Shown piece after piece: positions 12,145 through 25,361 of a stretch of 64,000 bases of DNA (position 1 is its first letter; every line of letters starts with the position of its first letter). The stretch comes from Bombyx mori (taxonomy: Eukaryota > Arthropoda > Insecta > Lepidoptera > Bombycidae). The stretch is from assembly GCF_030269925.1 (NCBI RefSeq), contig NC_085123.1, forward strand, positions 2,294,001-2,358,000, written 5' to 3'. The notes beneath the pieces were generated by a model. That model was not told where the DNA came from, searched no databases, and saw only the letters and a program-made list of their open reading frames with translations. A program made the translations under genes and the position numbers.

Positions 12145-13429
12145 ATGATTATTTTGGCTCAAAACTAAGGTAGTTTCGTCAAAAATCAGACGATACGGCT
12201 GTATATACTGACTCAAAAGTGGTTTGTTAGTTACGTGTTTAACGTATATCAGTAATTAGTCAATTTTATAAAAAAATATTTTTTACATTACCTAATTAGT
12301 CATGAATTAGACTTTCCTGAAAACGCAGCAGATAATAACAACTCTAATCCTTTCTCTTTTTGTGAACGTTCTGATATTATATACAACTATGACAGATATT
12401 TAAATTTGAAAATGTTTTTTTTTATGTGCTCCATAACTTATTATTACCAAAAATAAAAAATGTTTACCGAATACATCCGTGTTCTTGATTATGCATAAAG
12501 GTAGGATTTATGTAAAATTTAAAATCGTATCTATTTATTTATTTATAATAGAGTATAAAATGTGATTTTTTTACTATCAAACGATTATAATAAATTCTGA
12601 TTACACATTGACAATTTAAAACAATACATTCCCTATTAATTTATTTTTGGTAATTAAAATCTAACGGTCGCGTATTTATTAATAATATATAATTTTATAA
12701 ACGTTTTGTTCTGTTTACATTTAGAATAAAAAAGCAGGTACATAAAGTCGATATAGGATTTGATGAGTCTCTCCATGTGATATATAAATCTAAGTATATA
12801 AAAATAAATATGATCTCTAATACACGTCTAAATTTGAAAAACGCTAGCAAGCTACAACCACTACAACCTATGGCCACACAGTACATTTTGCATTACGCCA
12901 TCAATATAAAAAACTATTCAAACACATTTCGATACTCCACGAAGATGTAAATATCCAATATATATATATATATTAATAATTATAATTATGAGGTAATAAG
13001 TTTTCATTCTGTTTCGGGAACCCAACGAGATTTTTTTAAACGTCTTAACCTCATATTGGGTTTTATTAAAATTTTATCTTTCAATTTTAAAAGTTTCATT
13101 TTTTTCATATGTACCGCTTACATAAATATAAATATATCTCGTATTAAAAAACCCTTCGTTCAATCTCGGTGCATCCCTCGCACAGCAACAGTTTTTAATT
13201 TAACTTTGAATTTCAAGACTCAGTCGTTTTAGTACATCAGGATTTAGGTAATTATCGGGACGTTACGTTACGTGTGTGACGCTGACTCAATAATGAATCG
13301 CGAGCGTGCGAGTGCGATTAACTTCTCATTGTTTCTTTTATCACGCATTAATTCCGGAGGTACGCTACAGATGTCGCTACTTTATCGCAAATATGTGGTT
13401 CAGCTATTTTGTAAACAAACGAAATAATA
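12145..13429. other. AT-rich non-coding stretch
   Basis: No exon was recognised. A short (TA)n tract lies at about 12959-12972. The rest is poly-A/poly-T-rich sequence. Confidence 0.5.
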
Positions 13430-13437
13430 GTGTAGAC

Positions 13438-13746
13438 CAGTGATTCTCAACCACTGTTCCGCGGCGCTTTTGTGTGCCGCCAAATTTTGCGAATATATAA
13501 TAATTTTAATATTATTAAATTATATCATTTTAAAAGAAAAATATTTTAAACATGAATAGATATTTAAATCCACAAAAAAAAATGTATAGTATATTTTAGT
13601 TTATTTCGTATATTAAAATTTTTTGATAAACTATTTATGCAGTGTGTTGTAGTAAGTAAATAATTTTTATCTTTTTTTTTTGTGTGCCGCCAAATTTTGA
13701 AATCGTTAAATATGTGCCGCAACAAAAAAAAAGTTGAGAATCACTG
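13438..13746. mobile_element. hAT-type MITE with perfect 8-bp target duplication
   Basis: The element begins CAGTGATTCTCAACCACTG and ends TTGAGAATCACTG. These are inverted termini of the CAGTGNTTCTCAA kind typical of hAT transposons. The identical octamer GTGTAGAC flanks it at 13430-13437 and 13747-13754. An internal phrase, TGTGTGCCGCCAAATTTTG, occurs twice in the same orientation (13481 onward and 13681 onward). At 309 bp it has no transposase. Confidence 0.92.
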
Positions 13747-14175
13747 GTGTAGACTGTGGGACCGTTGCTGATATAGTAAATAATTTCCATTGTAACTGTC
13801 AGTGCAAAGCTCTTAGTTTATATATAATATATACGGTCGGTCTTCGTAACATGCAAGCTCTTTCAAAGATCCCCACCTCCGAACCATACGTGCGTTGCTG
13901 TATGTCATCCGTAATTTGTTTTTTCTGTTACCATTAACCACGATAACCTTAGATACGTATAAAAGTTACAACACGTACCACATTAGCGGGTGTTAATAAA
14001 CACAATAGGACACTAAAAGTCCGCAAAATGCGTGTTGAGGGAATAATACACAATATTAAAATTTTATTAAAAGAGCGCTATATACTATTTTGTACTTGGT
14101 AATGGGTGAACTACACTGTAATTGCGACTAAAATATCAATTATTGCGGACTCTAAATTGTTCGTTTTTTTTATCC

Positions 14176-14351
14176 TGTGTACTTAGTGCGAGTTTTTTTA
14201 ACGTTCTCGAGAGCGTAAAAGTTAACTCAAATCTGTATGGAGTTGGATAGGGTTCCTACGTTTGCCGCTAGGGGCGCTGTTCCAACTGCATACAAATTTC
14301 GAGTTAACTTTTACGCTATCGAGAACGTTTAAAAAACTCGCACCAAGCACA
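14176..14351. mobile_element. Palindromic MITE, copy 4 (centre inverted)
   Basis: The arms read TGTGTACTTAGTGCGAG and CTCGCACCAAGCAC. Here the asymmetric centre is in the opposite orientation (GCCGCTAGGGGCGCTGTTCC) to copies 1-3. Insertion orientation, not local tandem spread, therefore differs for this copy. Confidence 0.78.
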
Positions 14352-17300
14352 AAGTTCTATGCGTATAAAAAGCTCAAGAAATTAATTTTTTTATTTGGAT
14401 ATTATTAAATGTAAAGGATATACGAAGTTTTCGTAGCAGATATCAACGGATACCCCGATAGGGTTGTCACGTAAATTTTAATAAAAAATCAAAATATCGT
14501 TATAGTTTCTGAATTCTAAATGCGAACACCAAACAATCGGTCAATTATAGTGTTAGTTACCCTACCGTTATTTTGTAAGTGGGCTCTAACATTACGTAAA
14601 CTAGACTGCTCATCGTCAAAATATTAACAAATGTAGCTAACGCATCATTACATCGATTACCCAAAAACAGGGTTTTATTATAATCTGAAACTAGATAGAC
14701 GTACACAAAATATCAAAAGGCAAAACGGGCGCGTATTGCTTCAGTTACGATATTGCGACATATGCCACTACATACTTACTTACTTAAATAACATATGTTT
14801 AATATTACGATATTATCTATACCCAACTTTATGAATGCGGAACGAAAACGACTCATTAAAAAAATAAAACAAATTCAGTTGAAAACACCACCTCCGCGAT
14901 TAAAACATTGACAAGACATGAAAGAAATTGACAAAAGAATAAGTTTAATAGCCGTCGAGAACAATTGAAATACATACTTATTATATACATACAAAAAAAT
15001 ATCCATAAAATATACAAAAAAAAAACATACTTTTAATTTATTTGCATTCAATTTGTAACCGTTTATTATTGCAAAAACACATCCTATTTATGGTAGATAA
15101 TAAATATTATTCAGTTTTTTTGTCGTTATTAGTCGCTTTCGTTCTGAATTCCCAAAGTCGATTAAAATTTGAAAAAATACTACTTAAATCTAAATTCTTT
15201 TTAAACGCTAATACAAATTTTGTTTTGTCACTATCATTAAATATTCAAAGTTACAAAAAAATAATAATAATAAAATACTTGTAACACTTCACTTCAATAT
15301 AATTATCTGAAATACATAGATAGATGAATATAAATAGCCTTAACAAAAATACAGCGTCTAATCAGATTACGTTCGTATAAAATAAAAAGATTTCAATACA
15401 AAAATTTTGTGTTGTGAATTTTCTTATAAAAAACATTAGAAATTTTTTTAAGACAAAAATTACCGACTCCAACAAATCCTTTTGCCTCAAACGCTACAGA
15501 TTACATTTGCGAGTACACTTGTCGACTATATACTACCACATCGCCTTCACCATGCCTGGGGTTTTGTTACCATGACAACACAATAACGAAAATTCAATGA
15601 TCCACAGAGTATCACGACTACTTAAAAAAAGCAACGTTCCTTTTGACTTTTGAAAAAAAATGGAATACCTTCTCATCTATGGAGACAGTGAAATTCCTTG
15701 GTATCTTAAAACAGTATTGTGAGATGAGATGAAATCTCTGTAAAGGATCACAGTATTTTTATGTCTCGTATAATGGCTAAGGACAAAAAGCCGAGTAATG
15801 GACAAAAAAAAAAAGAATTTCAAAGCGCTATAAATTACTAACATCCACATATAACGATCTCCTACGGCTCATTGAAACGGAAAACCCATCATTTCTATCT
15901 AAAATGTACGAAAGGCAAAAAAAAAAATTTTTTTAAATGTCTAAAGAAAAATGAATCTTATCTCAACCGCAGAAATCAGATTTTTCAATTTGATAACTAC
16001 TCTTCCAGCGTTTGAACTCTTATCAAGATTCTACATTCACATGAAAACGTTAATATAAAAATGCATTTAATCGAATACAGTCTAGTTACTCTTTTCATTT
16101 AAAACAGTATACAAACTTTCAATAGCCAAGTCATAAAGATTATCAACGTTCATAAGATATAATCTGTGGAAATGCGACAAACACCTACTGAAACATTTTT
16201 AGTATAACTGCGAGAAATTACCAACGATGGCAAAACTGTATAAGGCGATAATTTAACAATAAAAAAAAATTAAAAAACATTGTGGGAAGTCAACCTTGAC
16301 TATTGTTTAAATACCATTCAATAATTATTGGAAGCTCCAAGCGTGTACGAACCATAGACAAAAACTATTTATTTCAAACAGATTAAATATGCGTTATCTT
16401 TCTATGATTATTATTATTATTAAAATGTTACTTTATATTCGTTTCGTTTATTGGTCCTTTTAGTGAATGAATTTTCAGGATTATGGCGCAAAAAATAAAT
16501 ACACTAATTTAGTGTACTGTCCTACTTTAGTAAAGTCCAGTAAGCCCTCTATCACCTACATACATATACATAGTAAATTGCATATAATCCTTTCTTAATT
16601 TTGATTGACTTGCATGAGCTATTCTTCACTCCGAGAAAAAAAAAAAAACTATGTTTTTATAACTACACGAGGCTTTGTGCGAACTAAACCCAAATCGCTA
16701 CAGAAAACTACAATCTAAACATATACTCAGCGAGAAGGGGCGTAGTATATAAATAATATATATATGTGTAAGACTATAAACTGCATTATTTTAAACTCTA
16801 TGTTAAATATGCCAACATCATTATGTGATTATAAAATTATTAAAAATGTGCAACACTATATTTCTGCATTACAACAATCGTACAGACATTGATCAATATC
16901 AATGTATAATTAATATAATATACAAAATATACATTTTTTTCAATTCAAAATTATTTAAGCTAGAACTACACGAGACACACGTGTGACTATATGACGTTAA
17001 GACAAGCCAAATGCTCACCGGAGTCTATATTTGAGAACAAGCTGTTTAGAGTAAGCGATCAAACAATAGTTTAGTTTGGTTTATATATTAATTTTCAGTT
17101 TAATTTTAGTCACAAACGTTCTTAGATACTGAACCCTTTACTGTGCACAATCCAACACACTACTGCCCTTTTTTAAAATAAAAAAATGCAATATAGTGTG
17201 TTCGTATGAACATGTAAACGCAGCCATATGACGGGATGTGGGTAGGTGATTTTTGTACACTGAACGTGTGCCTCGCCCTAACATAGTACTAGTTTAAAAA

Positions 17301-18237
17301 GTACACTAAAGGTACACAGCAATGTCAATGAATACACGATTGTTGTAAATACTAATTGAATTATAATTATATTTTGTATTTTCAGTTCAAAGTCACGATT
17401 ACAAGTTCCTAAAATATGTAATGCGCGGGTTATACGCACGACATTTTTCTTATTATTGCTTTTCCATTCCTTAACCCTAGTCTATTTATGCATATCTTTT
17501 TTTAATGACAAAATTCCTTGGATTTTGATTAGAAAAGGAATTTGACTTTCAACTTCATTAAATTCCAAATATGAAATAAGACCGTGGTTACAGATTTCCA
17601 AGGTTTCTTACTTTAATATAAATTATTTTGTATTTTTAACAATGTTGCCAATACATCTTTCATGGTTTTTGGTCGTTCAATAGACCTCTCTCATACATAT
17701 GCAGAAAATAGCTCCAAAACTAGTTCGTGATTCACAAGACAGATTACCACAAAATATAAGTTTCTACTGAAATAGCTTTTGTTCTTTTTATTCTTCAGAA
17801 TAAGTTTGTTGTTAACTTACATCTACTATTTTCATCAAATTTAAAAGTGTCCAAGTGGCATATTTATTATTATTTTGTCATTTTAATATTGGTCAATAGC
17901 GGCAGATCTTAAATTCTTATTGTATTGTTAAGTATATATTTTCGTATCAGTATTAATAAATGCAAACGCAATGCAGGAGCATAAGCTCCTGTCCCTTCCA
18001 AATGAATAATGCAAGCTCTTTAAGCAGCGAGAAAACCTTGACGCAACGCATTTCTGTTAAGTGTTTTGTTCGATACTCTAACAGAAGACGAATGTCAATG
18101 ACCTCGCGATCGATAGTTTTCCACGAGATATTGTTCTCTATGATTTACCTTTGACAATGGTGAATATTAACGTACGGTTCAAGTGGCACTCGAAGAGCAG
18201 TATTTCAAACAGCAACCGGAACGAGGCGGCGCCGACG
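14352..18237. other. AT-rich DNA, part probably the 3' UTR of unkempt
   Basis: No coding exon was recognised. The region lies directly 3' of the unk stop codon on the minus strand, so an unknown length next to 18238 is expected to be its 3' UTR. A minus-strand AATAAA (plus-strand TTTATT) occurs near 17860 and others lie further left, but the sequence alone does not show which is used. Confidence 0.45.
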
Positions 18238-21200
18238 CTATTGGTGTCTCTGCACCGGGGTCTGGCAGTAGGGGCAGTGGTCCGTGGTGCCCGCGCACTT
18301 GTCGCACAGCACGTAGTGGTTGCACGGCGCCAGCGTGACGCTGCGGGGCTGCTCCTCGCAGCCCATGCACTTGGTGGCCGTCTCCAGGTACAACGCCTTC
18401 TCGATCTCCTCGAGGTCCGCCCGCGCGCGCGACTGCAGCGCCTTGAGCGCCGGCAGCGACAGCGCCCGCGGGTCCCGGCGCGGCGCCAGCGCGTCCAGCT
18501 CGCGCCGCAGCGCCAGCGCGTGTGCCAGCGCCTCGTCGCGCTGCCGCTCCGCCACCGCCGCCTTGCGCGCCGCGTCCTCCGCCTCGCGCTGCCACGCCTC
18601 GCACGCCGCCCGCGCCTGCGCCACGCGCTCGTCCCACCGCGCCACCGCCGCCCGCGCCGCCGCCACCTCCTCGCGCAGCCGCGACACCTCGCAGCCGCCG
18701 CCCTCGAACGCGCCGAAGCTGCCAGCCTTGAGACCGAACGCGTCGGGTCCGTATCGCAGGAAAGCCGGCAGCGGTGAGCCGCCCGGGGGACTGAACCCGC
18801 GCAGGGCGGGTCGCGCCGACGGAATGTTGACGGGAGCGGAGCCCGCGAGCGCGCCCTCGCCGTCCGAGAGATCGCGGTCCAGAGCCGCGACAAGATTGAT
18901 GGGGTCATCGAGGTGCAGATCGTCAAGTGCACAGCCGACCACCTCCTGCAGCACGGCGGTATCGAAAGGCAGAGGCCGAGCACGCGCAGCCTGCGGACCA
19001 GATCCCCCGCTGGACGTGGACGCGCATTCAGATCCGTCACCGGCGCCATTTGTGAGAGGACCGGAAGGGGTTGTAGAGCGATCTTTCTTGTCGGGCAACG
19101 CGGAGGACAGCAAGTCCGCGAGACTGGTTCCGCAGTCGCCGGGGCCGGGCTCGCGGCCGCCAGGTTCTTCGGGCTCAACGTGCGCAAAGGCGCAGAACAA
19201 GCCTCGTGGACAGTATCCCGCCTGCTGAACGTCGTTGCATTTTGTGGATTTATAGATTTCTGGATGGAACTGCTGCTCCGTCCGCGTATGACAGTATCCA
19301 CAAGTGTCACCGGCTTCACAATTGCTGGGCTCGCCCCACTCCTCACCATGCTTCACGTTCGGGCATGGTGTGCTGCGATATTTATACTTTCTAGGAGACC
19401 TACGTTTATCCTGCAAATTGATAGAATTTATTATGTTTTATACTTGTTTTATTTCAAATATTTATTTATAATTTCAATTAACAAATCCTTATCACTCACT
19501 TTACTATTATGATACTGAGGGCATGCATACCCTTGTCTACAAAGCCTAGGAGGTCTTTTACATGGTTCCGTTTTATATGATGACAGGACATAATTTGTAT
19601 CTGTGAACAAGTAAACTTGTCAATTTCAGTTAAAACATCTATTTACATTTCATCTAATATATTTTTAATTTTGTATAATGTTGTGGCTTTATCAGAAAGT
19701 TCAAGGTCACCCAAAGAGAAATGGAGAGGGCTATGCCCAGATCAAATCAGGAATGAAGAGATTTGCAGGAAAACCATGGTAGCCATTATAACATAACATA
19801 GCCCAAAGAATAGCGACATTGAAGTGGCAGTGGGCAGGGCACATTGAGCTCATAGAAGACATGGAGGTTGGGACCGAAAAGATCCCGTACCGGAAGACGT
19901 AGCGTGGGTAGGTCTCCCACGAGATAATCAGACCTGTCAAAATTCGCGGGTACCCGCTAGATTTAGGGTGCGCAGGACCGGTCGTTGTGACGTCTGTGGA
20001 CTGAAAGATAGTTAGAAGGTAATGTTGAGGACAGTACCTTGCCACTTGGGGTCTTCGTTGATGAGGTTCCGCTCTCGGTCGAGGGCGTTGGGCGCGGCGT
20101 CGTCGTCCGCGTCGAGTGCGTGCAGCTCGCGCACGTCCAGCACGGGGGGGCGCAGGTCGGGCGCTCCGTGTGCGAACGCGCAATGCGCCCCGTTCTTGGT
20201 GCAGAGGCCGCGCGTGTCCGTGTCGTGTACGCACATGCAAGTTTTGTAGTAGCGCAAGTGATATCGTCGCTCCGTGTCGCCTGCTGTACGATGCAGGAAC
20301 GGACACCTGATGCGTGCACATTTGTTAATGATATATATACAATTATGATAAATCTCACGATTTTCTTCTCTCCGCATTGTATTCGTTCAAGAAATATTTG
20401 TGTTTAGCATGTAATGTAAATTTAAATTGCTCGACTATGAAATTAACAAAAAATAATAATAATAATAATCTTACAGCACTATTGTTGATATGATTCAACT
20501 AAAAAACGTGGTATACTCTCAGAATTTTTTAAAAGAACCCATCACGGCCTTTTGATCATCCCAACACTCAACACCAAAGCAGAGATTCATCCCTACTACC
20601 TGAAACTTCTGCTTCCGTACAGAATTTCAATATATCCTTTTGCCATATACTATGAATGAACTCCTCTCCTCAGTGTTTCCTGAGCACAACAACACAAGCT
20701 AATTCGAGTAACGTTTGAAAACTTATTTTAGCAGTAGACTATGGTGTTTTTTTTTTTATGATTGAAGGATTACTGGTGGCCCGGAGGCCTTTCCAGTTTC
20801 ACCAGGACAGGTGGGCGAGCAAAGGCTCAGCCAGGAGGGGTGGGATTTGCTAACAGCTACCCGAGCGCCTCCGAAGGAGCCCTAACAACTCAAGAGTAGC
20901 TGCTTCGCGAATGAATCTACTACCGGATCGGAATCGCGACCCGCTGAGAAGATCCGGCGGGAAACTCAGCGAGCTGATTCATGGGTTAGGTTGCACGGCG
21001 AACTCTTTGTCGAGTTCGACGAGTACGGTTACCGAGGTCCCTAAGCCTGCTCCTAGAGCTGAAGGCGTCTAGTGCAAAGGTTATTGGATCTGATGGATCC
21101 GTAAGGACGTGTCTAGGGCGTCGACGGTGACTGGCTCCTGCATGATCAGGATTTGGGGAGTAGTCAGCGGCGGCTACGATAAGGCGATTATCATGACGCA

Positions 21201-22799
21201 TAGCCTTATCGAAGTACCGTTCTGACGCTGACTTCATGTATTTCTGTATAGATTCGAGGCCCAGGTCGTCGTGTAGGTCAACGTTCCTCACGAACCACGG
21301 AGCTCCGACGGCCAACCTGCAAAAGCGGGATTGTAGAGATTGAAGGGTGTCTATGTGTGTGCGGGCCGCGTGAGCGAACACCACACTCGAGTAGTCATGA
21401 CGGGAGACTATGGTGTATTTTTGCTTTTGCATAATACTTTGCAAATTGCCTAAGTTTATCATCACTTTCACATGTGAGATGACTTATTTAGACTGGCTGT
21501 ATAGCTTGGATGTCAATTACCACAATACCGATGGCAGCATGTGAAAATTTGAAGAATACGCTTTGGTAAACTTTTTTTATGTACCTATAAAGAAGTCACA
21601 CACAGTCATCTGATCCCAAACTAGGATTGCCTGCACTGTGGAACTGAGACTGATATATAATATATATTTTTATTGATAGAAAATAAATAAAGTTTAAATA
21701 CATACATATATATAGATATTAAACACCCACACAAAGAGCAAACAAACCTGTTCATTACGTGAATGTTTGCCCGATGTAAGCCATTGGTATTAATTTCAGC
21801 AACATATGTACTTAAAACTTTTTGTTAAAACATCTACAAGTATATGTGATCAAACAGCATAGTTTTCTTAGTGTCTAACCAACATTAATTTATGGACAAA
21901 ATGTGTAAACACTATGACACATTATTTGATTGAATTGGATGAATTATTAGGTAATACAACCATTAAATGAATCTGTTGACTTATTTTTTTTTTCAAACAA
22001 AGATCCACATTCAAAGAAAATGAAAAAGTTGAGCACTTTCATTTCTATATTATGTTACAATTAAGGGCTTCATTCCAAACACTAGATATAAATTATATTC
22101 AATACACACAAAAAAGTTAAACATATCAATTTCAAAAGTTTATCATTTAATTTCAATTACTTCTGTGATACACAATCCTCTGATACTTATAGTATTGTTC
22201 TTGTGAAAAATGACAAGTGAAATTACAAAATGAAATAAATTAAACATTATTTTATTAAAATACCAAACTCGAGCACTATAGTAAATTTTGTTTAGTCAAA
22301 ATAAACAACTTTTTTAGATGTTTTGTGATTTTTGTACACAACAGAACATTGAACAGAATCTTTTTAAATGTATTAAGGTTACGAAAAACAAGTATATTTT
22401 GTTTTCTACAAAATGTTTAGGTAAACAAAGCGTGTTATAGTACTCACTCGTCTCCGTCTTCGCAAACGCCCGACGTCTCGTTGTACTTCGTACAGTAATT
22501 GTCCGCGCTATAGTTGAAGGTCCCGTCTCTTTTTCTAACAGGTCTGCGTCTCCTTTGATTATTAAAATGCCAATGAAAACACGTAAACGGCCTGTGTTGT
22601 GTACATTTATGTTGGAGAAAAGATGGACACTGCTCCACTCGGAATTCTTTTAGATATCTGTAATGCAACAACTCCAATTTAATGTTCACCGACATCACAT
22701 CACGTTTACTTTAAATTTTGTAAACTAAATGGTTCGTTACTTGTAATGATTCGGTTTTTCGGTTTGGGCTGTTAACAAAGGCTTGGATTCCGACGGCAT
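18238..22799 (-). CDS. unk: Unkempt: CCCH zinc-finger/RING RNA-binding protein
   Basis: Five coding exons on the minus strand splice in phase: 22799-22741 (ATG), 22657-22448, 20306-20038, 19600-19500 and 19410-18238. They give 603 aa, close to the Drosophila protein. The N-terminal half carries six CCCH-type zinc fingers, with readable cores such as YLKEFRVEQC, CPFLHRTAGDTERRYHL, CKRPPRLCRQGYACPQYH and CNDVQQAGYC. The C-terminus has a Cys-rich RING-like domain (CMGCEEQ, then CNHYVLCDKC and CPYC), preceded by an Ala/Arg/Glu-rich coiled coil. Unkempt proteins bind UAG/U-rich mRNA sites through the CCCH fingers and repress translation. In flies unk acts in neuronal differentiation downstream of mTOR. 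The small exon at 19500-19600 encodes part of a finger and is easily missed by ORF scanning. The last exon is strikingly GC-rich against AT-rich flanks. The introns hold a jockey LINE and a decayed RTE-like LINE. Confidence 0.96.
19690..20000 (+). repeat. Decayed RTE-type LINE 3' region in an unk intron
   Basis: The plus-strand frame reads approximately EKWRGLCPDQIRNEEICRKT, then after a stop a W-x-W-A-G-H-I-like stretch and a GRRSVGRPP-like stretch with shifted frames. This is the familiar conserved tail of lepidopteran endonuclease-reverse transcriptase elements. Several stops and frameshifts make it a relic. It lies between unk exons 3 and 4, antisense to the gene. Confidence 0.55.
20748..21404 (-). 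mobile_element. 5'-truncated jockey-type LINE with 12-bp target duplication, in an unk intron
   Basis: The dodecamer AGACTATGGTGT occurs at 20736-20747 and 21405-21416. Immediately inside the left copy is a T-run, the minus-strand poly(A). The minus-strand frame (about 21400-20986) encodes the C-terminal end of a jockey-type reverse transcriptase, with YSSVVFAHAARTHIDTLQSL and later LHDDLGLESIQKYMKSASE, RRRPRHVLTDPSDPI and a stop. About 240 bp of 3' UTR follow. The exact duplication and open reading of the end suggest a fairly young insertion. It lies in unk intron 2 in the same orientation as the gene. Confidence 0.88.
21417..22447. other. unk intron 2, AT-rich remainder
   Basis: I see no exon or clear repeat here apart from A/T-rich sequence. 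Confidence 0.5.
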
Positions 22800-22870
22800 T
22801 TTGGAAAACTAGGTATTACTGCGCCTTTCGCGTCGCGCAGGGTACGCTTACCGCCAACCAATTAAATTCA
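22800..22870 (-). promoter_or_regulatory. Probable unk promoter-proximal region
   Basis: Upstream of the unk ATG on the minus strand there is a short GC-rich island (GCGCGACGCGAAAGGCGCAG). It is preceded by an inverted CCAAT box (ATTGGTTGG, plus-strand CCAACCAAT at 22854-22862). No TATA box is evident. The start site is not resolved. Confidence 0.4.
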
Positions 22871-23576
22871 ATCACTTTTCCGAACTAATCTTAAACAGCT
22901 ATTTTTATAAGAATTTACTTTTATAAATGGATGAAAATAAGTTATGCGATCCATTTAAACAAAAATAACGAAAGTCCAAAACATTAAAAACTTTTATTTT
23001 CATGGGTTTTGAAAAAAAACCTATCAAATAACATTCGTGACAGCAGAAATGTCACATCGACTGTTGTGTTTTCTGTTTGTTTCTTTCTATCTTCAATATT
23101 TTGCCACATGCATCTTGAGATAAAATATTTGGAAAGTTGCATTCCTTTTTACGCTTTAGATTATATTAGTTTGGTGCTTTTCATTAAATAGTACGAGTGC
23201 CCATTCTCCTAACCCATTTGGGTTCCCTACCACTTGTAACTATTATTTATAATGCTATACTTGTAACTATTATCTATAATTTGTTGGGATGAGGACTATG
23301 TAGTTTTCATCTTGCCTTATTGTGACCTTTATAGCTTAAAGTGTTGACGACAGGCAGGCGGACAATCGAAGATCCTGTCCTGCCGATTGGGAATGGGAAA
23401 AAACTGGCTATGTTATAAACTATTTATAACTCGGTCACATAAGTGAAATTTATTTACGTTACTTTATTTATGTTCTGTTCAAAAGAGTCCAACAAATTAC
23501 TTACCCATTAACAATTGTAAGTAATTACAATAAATAACAGAATTTTTTGTTAATTGAATTGGGAGATATCTTCTTT

Positions 23577-24012
23577 TTTTTTTTATTGCTTAGATGGGTG
23601 GACGAGCTCACAGCCCACCTGGTGTTAAGAGGTTACTGGAACCCATAGACATCTACAATGTAAATGCGCCACCCACCTTGAGATATAAGTTCTAAGGTCT
23701 CAGTATAGTTACAACCGCTACCCCACCCTTCAAACCGAAACGCATTACTGCTTCACGGCAGAAATAGACGGGGTGGTGGTACCTACCCGTGCGGACTCGC
23801 AAGACGTCCTACCACCAGTAATTACGCAAATTATAATTTTGCGGGTTTGATTTTTTATTACACGATGTTATTCCTTCACCGTAGAAGTCAATCGTGAACA
23901 TTTGGTAAGTACGTATTTCATTAGAAAAATTGGTACCCGTCTGCGGGATTCGAACACCGGTGCATCGCTACATACGAATGCACCAGACGTCTTATCCTTT
24001 AGGCCACGACGC
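23577..24012 (-). repeat. Full-length Bm1 SINE, minus orientation
   Basis: Read on the minus strand, it has a tRNA-like head (GTGGCCTAAAGGATAAGACG, then GGTGTTCGAATCCCGCAGAC). The Bm1 body follows (GGTAGGTACCACCACCCCGT, CTATTTCTGCCGTGAAGCAG), and it ends CACCCATCTAAGCAATAAAA. At about 435 bp it is the most complete Bm1 copy in the window and serves as the local reference for the other fragments. Confidence 0.92.
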
Positions 24013-24428
24013 CGCGACGACTTGAATCTGATCAAATTTAAACCAGTTCATTTTTAAAATGAATTCAACTTTTTCTTCATCAGTGGTACAAACAGACGAT
24101 AAACTCATTTTAAAAATGTGATGTAATAATACATGTTTACGAATTTACCATTTAGATGGAAGAGTGGTGTATGGACACTGATATATTTTGGTAGGTTGGA
24201 AATAAAGTAATTTCTGTATAGATTTTTCCTTTCAACCTAGACGAGCATATGGTCCATCTGAGGATGAGCGGTTACCATCGCTTTAGGACGTCAGTAATTG
24301 CATAGTGATTTGTCGCGGAATTGTATGTGTGATATCATATTTTTTCGTAACATATGTAAGAGACTTCTATGCCTCTCCTCAAAAAATCGAAATATAAATC
24401 AAAATAAATCACACTAAAAAGTGCATAA

Positions 24429-24524
24429 CCAATAGCGTTCAAGAAAGACGAATGCAAAACACCAATCAAATAGCTGAGTATAGTAACCAATGGTAAACGT
24501 TGAAATGAACCTCTGAGAGCCAAT
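24429..24524 (+). promoter_or_regulatory. Cluster of four CCAAT boxes upstream of histone H3.3
   Basis: CCAAT occurs at 24429, 24462, 24487 and 24520, all on the plus strand, with spacings of 33, 25 and 33 bp. The coding exon starts 282 bp beyond the last box. Between them lies a probable untranslated first exon, with a donor AAAAAAG/GTGTGTAG near 24667 and an acceptor TTATTTCAG at about 24799. Multiple CCAAT boxes bound by NF-Y are a usual layout of histone and growth-related promoters. Confidence 0.6.
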
Positions 24525-24802
24525 CAGTTCACAAGAGCTTGGCGTCAGTTTCACCCGCCATTCTCTCCGACGCCATTTTGAGCATATGATCGTTGTTGTG
24601 AAATTGGTCAATAAATTCTAAAATAATAGAAAATTAGTAGCTTAACTTGTGAAAAACATTAAAAAAGGTGTGTAGATTTACTAATAGCTTTAAGGAGATA
24701 TAATTTGTTGTGTTAACTTCACCGTAGAAAATTTTATTGATATTTATTGTTTGCCAAACTAAGTCATGTCGATATGTATTGTGTAAAATTTTATTTCAGT
24801 AA

Positions 24803-25361
<559 letters not shown>

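Noticed and set aside
12959..12972. (TA)n tract as a regulatory or replication signal
   Set aside because: It is a short simple repeat in AT-rich DNA with no other supporting motif.
18151..18777. Long plus-strand open frames opposite the unk last exon (for example 208 and 302 codons)
   Set aside because: They are low-complexity Arg/Ala/Ser strings created by GC-rich sequence. The minus-strand frame has recognisable CCCH and RING domains.
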